Part shown: positions 44,865 to 53,380 of the stretch, piece after piece
Layout: the number at the start of each line of letters is the position of its first letter
Position numbering within the stretch: the stretch's first letter is position 1
Assembly (NCBI GenBank): GCA_963811895.1
Contig: CAWETE010000008.1
Span: 263,051-327,050, forward strand
DNA from: DASSUW01 sp963811895
GTDB taxonomy: Bacteria; Actinomycetota; Thermoleophilia; Solirubrobacterales; Solirubrobacteraceae
Direction: 5' to 3'
Length of the DNA stretch: 64,000 bases
Translations under genes and position numbers: made by a program
The notes under the pieces: model-generated
Told to the model about the DNA's origin: nothing
Seen by the model: the letters and a program-made list of their open reading frames with translations, nothing else
The model's database searches: none

Positions 44865-46382
44865 TCAGGCTCCCTCGTAGGCGTACCACAGGGCGGTTTC
44901 GCTGTACTCGGCGGCCGACCCCAGGGCCGGCGCCACGTGACTCTGAGACGAGAGCAGCATCGCCTTCGGGCTCCAGGCGGCGCCGCCGGGCGGCATCGTC
45001 GCGGTCGCCAGCGTCGTGGCGAAGTTCTGTTCGCGCCACGCCATGACGAAGCGGTTGTGGGCCGCGTCGTGCGTGAGCGCGGGCTGGATCCGCGTGGCCT
45101 CGTTGAGCCAGTTGCTGTTCGTCTGCTGGAGGCCTCCCGGCCCGACGGCGGCCATGACCGTGAAGATCGTGTTCAGCGCAGCCGGCGCCGTGTGGTTGGC
45201 GGTCGCGTACCCCACCACCACGCGGTTGGACGCGTCGGCCGCCACGGCGACCCCGGAGAGCGCCTTGAGCGCCTGGTTGAGGTAGACCGGCGGGCTCCAG
45301 GTCGCGCCGTCGTCGGTCGAGTGGCTCGCGCGGACGAAGCCCGTGTTCGGCTGGTCGCCGCGGTCGAAGTTCGACCAGACGAGGATCCAGGTCGACTGCC
45401 CGCCGACACGCGTCCACGCCAGCCCGGGCGTCCCCGCCGTGCGCGCCCCGGCGGGTGTGCTCGCGAGCGTCCATCCGAGACCGGCATTGGTCGAGCGGAC
45501 GAGCTTGATGCTGCCGTTGTCGTCGTTGTGGACCCACGCCCACAACAGCGTGCCGCGGTCGTCGCTCGCGTAGGCGGAGCCGTGGACGGAGCGCTCGCCG
45601 CCGAAGAAGAACCAGGCCCGCGTGAGCGCCTTGTCGCCGTCGGTGCGGAGCCATGAAGGGATGCGGTTGGTGTGGTTCCAGCCGAGGTTGTAGAGGCCGG
45701 TGCGGCGGATCGCCGCCACGCCCGGGCTCTGGTTCGTGCGGGCGTGAACGTGGTTGATGCCGGTGAGCTCGTTGGCCGCGGTGGACCAGCTCGCGCCGCC
45801 GTCCGTCGAGCGGAGCTGGCGCAGGCGGTTCTGCGTGAAGTCGCTGTAGAGCGCCTTCAGGCGGGCGACGTCGCCTTCGAACGGCCCGTATCGCGCCGAC
45901 TGGTAGACGTAGCCCGAGAACATCGTGTCGTTGCCCGACGCGCTGTGGTCGAGCAACCCGAGGGCGTGCCCGAGCTCGTGCATGAGCACGCCCTGGAAGT
46001 CGACCTCACCGGGCTGGGCGTTGTGCGCCACCCACGGCCACGGCGACATGTTCTGTGCGTTGCGGCGGTGGAGGATGATCGTCGACGTGTTGCCGCCGAT
46101 GCTGCTGAAGGTCGACGCGAGCCGCGGGATCGCGGCGCCGCCGAACGCGGGATCCATCGTGATCAGGATCTCCCCGCTCGCGGGCGCCGTGTTCCCGGTG
46201 TAGCCGACGAACTGCGGCCGGAGATCGACCCCGGCGACGTTCATCCAGCGCGTGTAGGCGTTGAGCACCGCGTCCGTGAAGGGACCCTGCCAGGCGGCGG
46301 GGATGCCCTGGGCCGTGAACGCCTGCCAGTTGATCAGGACCCTCGGGCGGGTGCCCTGGTCGAAGATGCGTGCGTCGGCCAC
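44865..46382 (-). CDS. Metzincin-type metalloprotease with BNR-like repeats
   Basis: About 505 residues. The zinc site is HELGHALGLLDH followed by MFSG as a plausible Met-turn, i.e. the matrixin/metzincin HExxHxxGxxH form. After residue 190 come sialidase-like BNR/Asp-box repeats (LRSTDGGASWS, VRSTNAGLGWT, HSTDDGATWSP) that probably form a propeller. GTG 46382 is chosen as it has GAGGAGG at good spacing; GTG 46412 would add ten residues. Neither start gives a signal peptide, which is odd for such a protease; export by another route or an unseen upstream frame change is possible. Confidence 0.82.
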   Translation of the reverse strand: MADARIFDQGTRPRVLINWQAFTAQGIPAAWQGPFTDAVLNAYTRWMNVAGVDLRPQFVGYTGNTAPASGEILITMDPAFGGAAIPRLASTFSSIGGNTSTIILHRRNAQNMSPWPWVAHNAQPGEVDFQGVLMHELGHALGLLDHSASGNDTMFSGYVYQSARYGPFEGDVARLKALYSDFTQNRLRQLRSTDGGASWSTAANELTGINHVHARTNQSPGVAAIRRTGLYNLGWNHTNRIPSWLRTDGDKALTRAWFFFGGERSVHGSAYASDDRGTLLWAWVHNDDNGSIKLVRSTNAGLGWTLASTPAGARTAGTPGLAWTRVGGQSTWILVWSNFDRGDQPNTGFVRASHSTDDGATWSPPVYLNQALKALSGVAVAADASNRVVVGYATANHTAPAALNTIFTVMAAVGPGGLQQTNSNWLNEATRIQPALTHDAAHNRFVMAWREQNFATTLATATMPPGGAAWSPKAMLLSSQSHVAPALGSAAEYSETALWYAYEGA

Positions 46383-46465
46383 GTGGGCCTCCTCGGTGCG
46401 GTCGGGTTGCACCCACTAGGAGATGGCCGGCCGGCGCTGTGATACCCGAGGGCCGCTGACGCGCT

Positions 46466-47038
46466 TCAGGCCTTCCGCTCGTAGGTGAGCACAACGACGC
46501 CGTCGCCGACCGTCCTCGCTTCCTGGAGCCTCAGGTTGCGCCGGTCGGGCGTGTCCTCGAAGGCCTTCTTGCCGGTCCCCAGGATCACCGGGAAGACCAT
46601 CAGGTTGACCTGGTCGACGAGGTCGCTCGCGATCAGCTCCTGGACGAGCCGGTGACTGCCCGGGACCTGCAGCTCGCCGTCGAACTCCTCCTTGAGCTTG
46701 CGCACCTCGGCCGTCGCGTCACCGCTGCCGAGGACCGTCGTGTTGTTCCACTCCGGGTCCTGGAGCGTCGTCGAGACGACGAACTTCGGCATCGAGTTGA
46801 ACTTGTCGGCGAACTCGCCCTCGCGGTGCGGCCAGGCGCCGGCGAAGCTCTCGTAGGTGCGCCGGCCGATCAGCAGCCCGTCCGAGCGCATCGTCTCGTC
46901 GAGCTTGAACTGGTTTCCGTCGTCGCCGCGGTCGAACTCGAAGGTCCAGCCGGGGTACTTGAAGTCGGGCTCACCGCCCGGCGCCTCCATCACGCCGTCG
47001 AGCGAGACGAACTCCGTCACCACGATTCGTGCAGCCAT
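46466..47038 (-). CDS. Dihydrofolate-reductase-like (RibD C-terminal family) protein
   Basis: A 190-residue protein of the bacterial dihydrofolate-reductase-like group: VVTEFVSLDGVMEAPGG, SDGLLIGRRTYESFAGAWP, KFVVSTTLQDPEWNNTTVL, and the substrate/cofactor end FPVILGTGKKAFED. These proteins bind NADPH, but their true substrates are mostly unknown. ATG 47038 is preferred (GGAGG 8 bp upstream) over an in-frame start at 47065. It begins one base after the YdeI-like gene's stop. Confidence 0.9.
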   Translation of the reverse strand: MAARIVVTEFVSLDGVMEAPGGEPDFKYPGWTFEFDRGDDGNQFKLDETMRSDGLLIGRRTYESFAGAWPHREGEFADKFNSMPKFVVSTTLQDPEWNNTTVLGSGDATAEVRKLKEEFDGELQVPGSHRLVQELIASDLVDQVNLMVFPVILGTGKKAFEDTPDRRNLRLQEARTVGDGVVVLTYERKA

Positions 47039-47039
47039 G

Positions 47040-47510
47040 TCAGCCTCCCTCGTGCAGTCTGGCAATTGCGCGCTCGATGCGGCGTGCGCGCGTCTCGAGC
47101 GTCTTCGCGTCCTCCACGTTGAGCACGAACCACTGTTGGCGGCTGTAGGAGAGCGACTCGAAGTAGTGCAGCGCCTCGGGGGCGCCTTCGAGCGCCGCGG
47201 CGAGATCTGACGGGACGGCGACGACGCGCGGGTCGCGGTCGAGCTCGATCGAGACCTCGATCTCGTCGCCGGCCTGCACGCCCGCCAGCTCGCGGTTCTC
47301 GGCGCTGATCGGAAGCCGGTACTCGCCGCGCCGGACGGCGACCTTGCTGCGGTAGGTGTGGTCGCCGATCGTCACCTTCACGAGCGGCTGCCGGCCGGCC
47401 TCGAGCGCCTCGACGACCGCGGCGGGCACGCGGACGCCGGTCGCGGTCCTGCCGGCGAGCTCGACGGTCGCGCGGAACGCGCCGCCGGGGAGGGTCAGTG
47501 TCGGTTGCAT
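47040..47510 (-). CDS. DUF1905/YdeI-like protein
   Basis: A 156-residue protein with two parts: an N-terminal DUF1905 barrel (FRATVELAGRTATGVRVPAAVVEAL, GDHTYRSKVAVRRGEYRLPISAENRELAGVQAGDEIEVSIELD) and a C-terminal YdeI/OmpD-associated helical segment (LSYSRQQWFVLNVEDAKTLETRARRIERAIARL). YdeI relatives have been linked to bacteriocin or peptide protection, but molecular function is unclear. It is divergent from dinB, and the LexA box between them could influence both. Confidence 0.9.
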   Translation of the reverse strand: MQPTLTLPGGAFRATVELAGRTATGVRVPAAVVEALEAGRQPLVKVTIGDHTYRSKVAVRRGEYRLPISAENRELAGVQAGDEIEVSIELDRDPRVVAVPSDLAAALEGAPEALHYFESLSYSRQQWFVLNVEDAKTLETRARRIERAIARLHEGG

Positions 47511-47570
47511 GCCGTCTTAGACCGCCGTGTAGCTCCGAACTCATCGCGCTTGACTTCGCCGCTCCGAATG

Positions 47571-47584
47571 CGAACATGTGTTCG
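47571..47584. promoter_or_regulatory. LexA SOS box
   Basis: CGAACATGTGTTCG matches the Gram-positive/actinobacterial SOS consensus CGAAC-N4-GTTCG perfectly. It lies over the dinB start and just downstream of a possible -35 (TTGACT, 47550-47555); a -10 (GAACAT, 47572-47577) would fall inside it. LexA binding would block transcription until DNA damage. Confidence 0.85.
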
Positions 47585-48777
47585 TGTCAAGGGAGGCCAA
47601 CATCCTGCACGCGGACCTCGACGCGTTCTACGCGTCGGTCGAGCAGCGGGACGATCCGCGGTTGCGCGGGCGGCCGGTGATCGTGGGCGGCGGGGTGGTG
47701 CTGGCGGCCAGCTACGAGGCGAAGGCTCGCGGGGTGAAGACGGCCATGGGCGGGCGGCGGGCGCTGGCGCTGTGCCCGGACGCGGTGGTGGTCCCGTGCC
47801 GCTTCGAGGCCTACTCGGAGGCGAGCAAGGCGGTGTTCGACATCTTCCGCGACACGACGCCGCTGGTGGAGGGCCTGTCGATCGACGAGGCGTTCCTCGA
47901 CGTCCGCGGCATGCGGCGGATCGCGGGCACGCCGCGTGATATCGCGGTCAGGCTCAAGCAGAGGGTGCTCGACGAGGTGGGCCTGCCGATCACCGTCGGG
48001 ATCGCCACCACGAAGCACCTGGCCAAGGTGGCGAGCGCCGTGGCGAAGCCCGACGGCCTGCTCGAGGTGCCCGCCGGCCAGGAGCTCGCCTTCCTCCACC
48101 CGTTGCCGGTCGAGCGGCTGTGGGGCGTCGGCCCGGTCACCGCGGGCAAGCTGCACGCCCACGGGGTCACGACCGTCGCGGAGGCCGCGCGGCTGAACGA
48201 GAACCAGCTCGTCTCGCTGCTCGGCCGCGCCGCCGGGCGCCAGCTCCACGCCCTTTCCCACAACCGCGATCCGCGGCGGGTGCGGGTCGGCGTGCGGCGG
48301 CGCTCGATCGGGGCGCAGTGCGCGATCGGCTGGCGGCCGAAGTCGTGGTCGGCGGTCGACTCGACGCTCGTCGGGCTGGTCGACCGCCTGAGCCGCCGGC
48401 TGCGCAAGGGCCGGCGGGTCGGTCGCACCGTCGTCCTGCGCCTGCGCTTCGACGACTTCTCGCGCGCGACCCGCTCGCACACGCTCCCGGAGCCGACCGG
48501 CGAGACGCAGACGATCCTCGTCACCGCCCGCGCCCTGCTCGCCGCCGCCACGCCGCTGATCGAGGCCAAGGGGCTGACGCTGGTGGGCGTCACCCTCAGC
48601 AACCTCGAGCACTGCGACGACCAGCTGCTGCTGCCGCTCGAGCGCCGGCGCGCCGGTGCGCTCGACGCCGCGCTCGACGACGTGCGCGAGCGCTTCGGGG
48701 CCAACGCGATCGTCCGTGCGGTGCTGCTGGGGCGCGACCGCGGCATCGAGGTACCCCTATTGCCGGACCTCGAGTGA
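47578..48777 (+). CDS. dinB: DNA polymerase IV (Y family)
   Basis: A 399-residue translesion polymerase. Catalytic acidic motifs are LHADLDAFYASVEQRD (with the FY steric gate) and SIDEAFLDV; the helix-hairpin-helix region is LWGVGPVTAGKLHAHGV. A QLLLPL segment near residue 355 fits a sliding-clamp binding motif. The start is GTG 47578 or GTG 47584; both lie within or at the edge of the SOS box and lack a Shine-Dalgarno, so a leaderless mRNA is likely. It copies past damaged bases with low fidelity. Confidence 0.94.
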   Translation: MFVSREANILHADLDAFYASVEQRDDPRLRGRPVIVGGGVVLAASYEAKARGVKTAMGGRRALALCPDAVVVPCRFEAYSEASKAVFDIFRDTTPLVEGLSIDEAFLDVRGMRRIAGTPRDIAVRLKQRVLDEVGLPITVGIATTKHLAKVASAVAKPDGLLEVPAGQELAFLHPLPVERLWGVGPVTAGKLHAHGVTTVAEAARLNENQLVSLLGRAAGRQLHALSHNRDPRRVRVGVRRRSIGAQCAIGWRPKSWSAVDSTLVGLVDRLSRRLRKGRRVGRTVVLRLRFDDFSRATRSHTLPEPTGETQTILVTARALLAAATPLIEAKGLTLVGVTLSNLEHCDDQLLLPLERRRAGALDAALDDVRERFGANAIVRAVLLGRDRGIEVPLLPDLE

Positions 48778-48795
48778 GGGCATACGGTCGAGGCC

Positions 48796-49164
48796 ATGGA
48801 CTACAAGCTCGAGCTCGTCGCCGTCCCGGTGTCGGACGTCGACCGCGCCAAGGACTTCTACGTGCAGGCCGGCTTCAACGCCGACCACGACCACAAGGTG
48901 AGCGACGAGATGCGCTTCGTGCAGCTCACGCCGCCCGGCTCCGGATGCTCGATCGCCATCGGCAAGGGGATCATGGAGACCGAGCCCGGCTCGGTGCAGG
49001 GCCTCCAGCTCGTGGTGGGGGACATCCAGGCCGCGCACGACGATCTCTCCGGCCGCGGGGTGCAGGTCAGCGACATCCAGGACTTCCCGTGGGGGCGCTT
49101 CGTGTTCTTCACGGACCCGGACGGGAACGGCTGGGCGGTCCAGCAGATCCCGCCGCGCCCCTGA
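48796..49164 (+). CDS. VOC/glyoxalase family protein
   Basis: A 122-residue single VOC module with paired beta-alpha-beta-beta-beta units: LVAVPVSDVDRAKDFYVQAGF and LQLVVGDIQAAHDDLSGRGV, closing with FFTDPDGNGWAVQQI. Stand-alone proteins of this type are metal-dependent lyases, isomerases or drug-binding proteins; no specific activity can be assigned. It follows dinB by 18 bp and overlaps the convergent phosphoesterase gene by 56 bp at its 3' end. Confidence 0.9.
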   Translation: MDYKLELVAVPVSDVDRAKDFYVQAGFNADHDHKVSDEMRFVQLTPPGSGCSIAIGKGIMETEPGSVQGLQLVVGDIQAAHDDLSGRGVQVSDIQDFPWGRFVFFTDPDGNGWAVQQIPPRP

Positions 49165-49958
49165 GCTCGAGGATCACGACCTCGGGCGGGGCCAGGAAGC
49201 GCAGCGGCAGGCCGCTCGTGCCGAACCCCGACGACACGTACAGGTGGCGGTCGTCCTCGACGACGTGCCCGCGCGCGTACCGCTCGCCGTAGCGCGACGG
49301 CAGCGCCGGGCGCCGCAGGACCGGGATCGCCACCTGGCCGCCGTGGAGGTGGCCGGACAGCGTGAGCGCGACCCTGTCGGGGACGTAGGGGAAGACGTCG
49401 GGGTCGTGGGAGAGCAGGATCACGGGCTCTTCGGGCGGGATGCCGGCGAGCGAGGTCGGCAGGTCGGGTCGCCGGCAGCGCAGGTCGGCGAGCCCGGCCA
49501 CGTGGAAGTCGCCCGGCGCGGGCCGAGCGGTTCTCGAGCACCTCGATGCCGGCGCCGGTCAGCGCGCGCCACATCTCGTCGCCGGCCTGCTTCCAGTCGT
49601 GGTTGCCGAGCACGGCGAACACGCCGAGCGGTGCGCGCAGGGCGCCGAGCTCGCGCGCGATGTCCTCGGGCGGCACGCGCCCGCCCCACAGCGGGTGCGC
49701 GTCGATGTAGTCGCCGAGCAGGAGCATCACGTCGGGCGCCTCCTCGTTGAGCCGCTCGACCGCGCGCGCGATCGCCTTCGGGCCGGCGTGCGCCGCGCCG
49801 GCGTGGATGTCGGACAGCACGCCGAGGCGGACGCCGTCGAGTGACGACGGCCAGCGCGGCAGCTCGAGGCGGCGGCGGACGGTGACGAGCCGCCGCGGCT
49901 CGATCCAGCCCGCCCAGGCGACCGCCGCGGCGCCGGCCAGCGCCGCGACCGTTCTCAT
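49109..49958 (-). CDS. Membrane-anchored metallophosphoesterase (one frameshift)
   Basis: An N-terminal membrane helix (TVAALAGAAAVAWAGW) is followed by calcineurin-like phosphoesterase motifs: SDIHAG, LLLGDYIDAH and LGNHDW in the first frame. After a one-base insertion near 49520 the second frame carries FHVAGLADLRC, LLSHDPDVFPYV and SGHLHGGQVAIPVLRRPALPSRYGERY. The whole, about 282 residues, resembles YkuE/YaeI-type phosphodiesterases that act on membrane lipids. All metal-binding motifs are present across the two frames. The 3' end overlaps the VOC gene, and the ATG overlaps the ribokinase stop (ATGA). Confidence 0.87.
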
Positions 49959-50854
49959 AGCGCGGCGAGCACGTCGTCGCGGTGCGGCATGCCCGCCCGC
50001 GCACCCGCCACGCGCGTCGACAGCGCGGCGGCGGCCATGGCGAACCGCGCCGCCTCGGGCAGCGGCCGCCCGGCGGCGAGCTCGGCGGCCAGCGCGCCGT
50101 TGACCGCGTCCCCGGCGCCGGTGGTGTCGACGACCTCGACGGCGGGCGCGGGCAGCCGCTCGGCGTCGCCGTCGAGCAGCAGCGCGCCCTCCGCGCCCAG
50201 CGTCACGAGCACCGGCGCGCCGGTGCGCGCCGCCAGCGCGCGCGCCGCGGCCTCGACCTCCTCCTCGCCGGCCAGCGCTCGCGCCTCGTGGGCGTTCGGC
50301 GTGAGGATCACGCCCTCGAGGTCCTCCGTCAGCCTCCGCGCGGGCGCCGGGTTGAGCACCACGCGCCAGCCCGCCTCGCGGCCGGCGCGGATCCCGGCGG
50401 CGACGACCGGCTCCGGCACCTCGTGGCCGAGCAGGACGACGCCGTCGCTGCCGCGCCCGATCAGGCGCGGCACGGCCTCCTCGACGATCGCGGCGTCGAT
50501 CTCCGCGTTGGCGCCCGAGGCGACCGCGACGAAGTTCTCGCCCCGCTCGTCGACCACGATGGCCGCCACGCCCGTCGGCACTCCGTCGAGCCGCGCGACG
50601 GCGGCCACGTCGATGCCCTCCGCGGCGAGCTCGCGCAGCGCCTCGTCCCCCAGGTCGTCCGCGCCGACCGCGCCCACCATCGCCACCCGCGCTCCCGCGC
50701 GAGCGGCGGCGACCGCCTGGTTGGCGCCCTTGCCGCCTCCGTGGCGCGCGAACGTGCCGCCGGTCACCGTCTCGCCCGGGCGCGGAAGCTCCGCGACCGA
50801 CACCACGAGGTCGGCGTTGACCGACCCTACGACGACCACGGTGGGCTGCGTCAT
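49955..50854 (-). CDS. Ribokinase (PfkB family)
   Basis: A 299-residue sugar kinase. It shows the ribokinase N-terminus VVVVGSVNADLVVSVAELPRPGETVTGG, GGGKGANQAVAAARAGA, and the catalytic DTTGAGDAVNGALAAELA motif. Ribose or a similar pentose is the expected substrate, phosphorylated at O5. No ribose transporter or regulator is adjacent, so it may serve nucleoside salvage. It precedes the phosphoesterase gene in a two-gene unit. Confidence 0.92.
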   Translation of the reverse strand: MTQPTVVVVGSVNADLVVSVAELPRPGETVTGGTFARHGGGKGANQAVAAARAGARVAMVGAVGADDLGDEALRELAAEGIDVAAVARLDGVPTGVAAIVVDERGENFVAVASGANAEIDAAIVEEAVPRLIGRGSDGVVLLGHEVPEPVVAAGIRAGREAGWRVVLNPAPARRLTEDLEGVILTPNAHEARALAGEEEVEAAARALAARTGAPVLVTLGAEGALLLDGDAERLPAPAVEVVDTTGAGDAVNGALAAELAAGRPLPEAARFAMAAAALSTRVAGARAGMPHRDDVLAAL

Positions 50855-50950
50855 GGTCGCCGAGAGTAGTGGGGGCGCGGGGTGGCCAAGTCCTCGCCAC
50901 AGGCGTAGGGTCGGATCAGCGCTAGGTCTCCCGCGACGAGGGGATGAGAC

Positions 50951-51160
50951 ATGGCAAAGGCACCCGAGGAGAAGTCGACCCGGTTCTCGCGCTGGCGGGA
51001 GCGGCGGCGCAGCAAGGCGCTACGAGCCAGCGAGATCTCCCATCGGGTCAAGGCCGAGCGTTCCCGGGACGCGGGCCGCCATCAGCGCGGCGCGGACGGT
51101 GGCATGGGCGGACTGGGCGGGGACGGTGGCGGAGCGGGCGGGGACGGCGGCGGGGTGTAA
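50951..51160 (+). CDS. Small hypothetical protein, basic with Gly-rich tail
   Basis: A 69-residue protein: a highly charged basic N-terminal half (FSRWRERRRSKALRASEI) and a Gly/Asp repeat tail (GGLGGDGGGAGGDGGG). ATG 50951 has GAGGGG at suitable spacing, and codon use matches neighbouring genes. No domain is recognised. The divergent ribokinase and convergent DUF202 genes leave this as the only gene in the gap; a chance ORF remains possible. Confidence 0.55.
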   Translation: MAKAPEEKSTRFSRWRERRRSKALRASEISHRVKAERSRDAGRHQRGADGGMGGLGGDGGGAGGDGGGV

Positions 51161-51166
51161 GCCCGA

Positions 51167-51391
51167 TCACAGCAACAGCGCCACGCTCGCGCACAGCGAG
51201 GCGAGCAGCGCCGCAAAGGCAAGGTGCCGCGGCTCGCGGGAGGCGAGGCCGACGGCCGCGACGAGCAGGCCGGAGGCGACGCTGAAGGCATCGTGGCCGT
51301 GGACCGCCAGCAGGGCGGCGATGACGACGACGGCGAGCATCGATCGCTCGCGCGCGAGCCGCGTGCGCTCCATCCACTGGGTCTCAGGCAT
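51167..51391 (-). CDS. Small DUF202-like membrane protein
   Basis: A 74-residue protein with an ERTRLARERSML opening followed by two or three hydrophobic helices, the pattern of short DUF202 proteins. Its start overlaps the end of the larger DUF202 gene by eight bases, the usual tandem arrangement for this family. Function is unknown. Confidence 0.75.
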   Translation of the reverse strand: MPETQWMERTRLARERSMLAVVVIAALLAVHGHDAFSVASGLLVAAVGLASREPRHLAFAALLASLCASVALLL

Positions 51392-51746
51392 CGAGCGCGC
51401 CGGTCAGCACCAGGATGGCCACGAGCAGCGCTAGCAGCGCGATGGCCGGCGGCACGAACCGCGGCGGGCCGATGACGGGTAGCGGCTCGCCCAGCCTCAT
51501 CGCCCGCTCGTTCGCCTCCCAGCGGCGGTAGCTCGTCACCGCGAGCACGCCGCCGAGCAGCACCGGCGGCAGCGCCACGAGCAGCCGCACCGCCTCCGAG
51601 TCGAAGTCGAGCAGCTGGCCGGCCGCGAGGCCGCCCCCGATCAACGCCAGCGCCGTTCGGTTCCAGGCCAGGAACGTGCGCTCGTTGGCGAACGTGAAGC
51701 GCGGGTCGGGGTCCTCACCGACGTCGCGCAGCGAGCGGGCCGTCAT
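51384..51746 (-). CDS. DUF202 (YidH-like) membrane protein
   Basis: A 120-residue inner-membrane protein. The family signature FANERTFLAWNRTALALIGGG precedes three hydrophobic helices. DUF202 proteins commonly occur as tandem pairs, as here. No biochemical function is established. Confidence 0.88.
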   Translation of the reverse strand: MTARSLRDVGEDPDPRFTFANERTFLAWNRTALALIGGGLAAGQLLDFDSEAVRLLVALPPVLLGGVLAVTSYRRWEANERAMRLGEPLPVIGPPRFVPPAIALLALLVAILVLTGALDA

Positions 51747-51771
51747 GACCGGTGATTATCGTCGCCCGCCC

Positions 51772-52956
51772 ATGTTGCGCCTCTCCGTCCCCGCCGCCCG
51801 CCGGCTCGCCATCAGCGCGCAGCGGCTGGACGGCCCGGCCCCGCGTGGGCGGCCCGACCGCGAGGCGATCCTCGACGTCTGCCGCTCGCTGCGCTGCCTC
51901 CAGCTCGATCCCACCAACGTCGTCGCGCGCAACCATCTGCTCGTCGTCTTCAGCCGCCTGGGGCCGTTCGACCCCGCGCTGCTCGAGCAGCTCACCTACC
52001 AGGACCGGACCCTGTTCGAGTACTGGGCGCACGAGGCGTCGCTCGTGCTCAGCGAGGACCTGCCGCTGCACCGCTACCTGATGCGGACGTGGAGCTACCC
52101 GCGGACGGAGAAATGGTGGGAGCTCAACGAGGAGTTCCGCGCCCACATCCTCGACCGCCTGCGCGCCGACGGCCCGCTGCCGGTGCGCGAGATCGAGGAC
52201 CGCGCCGTGGCGCCATGGCTCTCGAGCGGCTGGTCGCACCAGCGCAACGTGTCCCGGATGCTCGACCTGATGTGGGTCCGTGGCCACGTCGGCATCGCCG
52301 GCCGGGCCGGAGGCCAGCGGCTGTGGGACCTGATGGAGCGCTGCCTGCCGCCCGGCGCCCCCGACGGGGTCCCGGACGAGACCGAGGTCACCCGGACGGC
52401 GACCCTGCTGGCCATCAGGGCGCTCGGCGTCGCCCGCGCGCCCCACATCCGCGCCCACTTCACGCGCGGCCGCTACCCGGGCCTGCCCGACACGCTCGCC
52501 GCCCTGCACGAGCAGGGCGAGATCGTGCCGGTCGAGGTCGAGGGCCTCGGCGAAGGCTGGTGGATGCGGGCCGAGGACGCCGAGCCCGACGGCGACTGGC
52601 GCGGGCGCACGGCGCTGCTGTCGCCGTTCGACAACCTGCTGTGCGACCGGGCGCGGACCGAGCAGCTCTTCGGCTTCACGCACCGGCTCGAGATCTACAC
52701 GCCGAAGGTCAAACGGCGCTGGGGCTACTTCGTGCTGCCGATCCTGCACCACGACCGGCTGATCGGCCGCGCCGACCTGGCGATCGACCGCAAGGCGAGC
52801 CGGCTCGTCGCCCACGCGATCCACCGCGAGCCGGACGCCCCGCGCGGCAAGGCGGTCGCGAAGGCGATCCGGCGCGAGCTCGAGCGGCTCGCGAAGTGGC
52901 AGGGAGCGAGCGATCTCGAGCTGCGCGAGGTGCCGGAGGCGTGGCCGCTCGGGTAG
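51772..52956 (+). CDS. YcaQ-type DNA crosslink glycosylase (winged-helix, AlkX-like)
   Basis: A 394-residue HTH_42/YcaQ-family protein: SLRCLQLDPTNVVARNHLLVVFSRLG with the catalytic Q-hydrophobic-D motif (QLD) of the YcaQ branch, YWAHEASLV, and C-terminal LLSPFDNLLCDRARTEQLFGFTHRLEIYTPKVKRRWGYFVLPIL. E. coli YcaQ unhooks interstrand crosslinks and removes bulky alkyl-guanine lesions. ATG 51772 starts directly at the domain. With dinB 4 kb away it adds a DNA-damage theme, but no LexA box was seen here. Confidence 0.88.
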   Translation: MLRLSVPAARRLAISAQRLDGPAPRGRPDREAILDVCRSLRCLQLDPTNVVARNHLLVVFSRLGPFDPALLEQLTYQDRTLFEYWAHEASLVLSEDLPLHRYLMRTWSYPRTEKWWELNEEFRAHILDRLRADGPLPVREIEDRAVAPWLSSGWSHQRNVSRMLDLMWVRGHVGIAGRAGGQRLWDLMERCLPPGAPDGVPDETEVTRTATLLAIRALGVARAPHIRAHFTRGRYPGLPDTLAALHEQGEIVPVEVEGLGEGWWMRAEDAEPDGDWRGRTALLSPFDNLLCDRARTEQLFGFTHRLEIYTPKVKRRWGYFVLPILHHDRLIGRADLAIDRKASRLVAHAIHREPDAPRGKAVAKAIRRELERLAKWQGASDLELREVPEAWPLG

Positions 52957-52966
52957 AACCCAGGTC

Positions 52967-53380
52967 ATGCCGACCTCTCCGCTGCCCGACGAGCTTCAAG
53001 CGTTCCTGGCCGACCCGAACCCGTCCGCCATCGCCACCGTGACGCCGGAGGGCGAGCCGCACTCGGCCGCCACCTGGTACCTGTGGGACGACGGCCGCGT
53101 GCTGGTGAACATGGCGGCCACGCGCAAGCGGCTCGAGAACATGCGCCGCGACCCGCACGTGTCGCTCACCGTCCTCGGCAAGGACGACTGGTACCACCAG
53201 GTGACGCTGCGCGGCAGGGTCGTGGAGATCGCCGACGACGAGGGCCTGTCCGGCATCGACCGCCTCTGCAACCACTACATGGGCTCCGACTACTCGGCCC
53301 GCGACGACCCCCGCGTCAACGCCTGGATCGAGATCGACTCCTGGTACGGCTGGGCCGGCGGCGGTTACTGGTCGAGCTAG
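52967..53380 (+). CDS. PPOX-class (F420/FMN) split-barrel oxidoreductase
   Basis: A 137-residue split beta-barrel protein: PSAIATVTPEGEPHSAATWYLWDDGRVLVNMAATRKRLENMRRDPHVSLTVL. The pattern is typical of actinobacterial F420-dependent PPOX proteins. It likely reduces or binds a small substrate using F420 or a flavin. Start ATG 52967 lies ten bases after the YcaQ gene. The stop overlaps the convergent fumarylacetoacetase stop (CTAG at 53377-53380). Confidence 0.88.
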   Translation: MPTSPLPDELQAFLADPNPSAIATVTPEGEPHSAATWYLWDDGRVLVNMAATRKRLENMRRDPHVSLTVLGKDDWYHQVTLRGRVVEIADDEGLSGIDRLCNHYMGSDYSARDDPRVNAWIEIDSWYGWAGGGYWSS

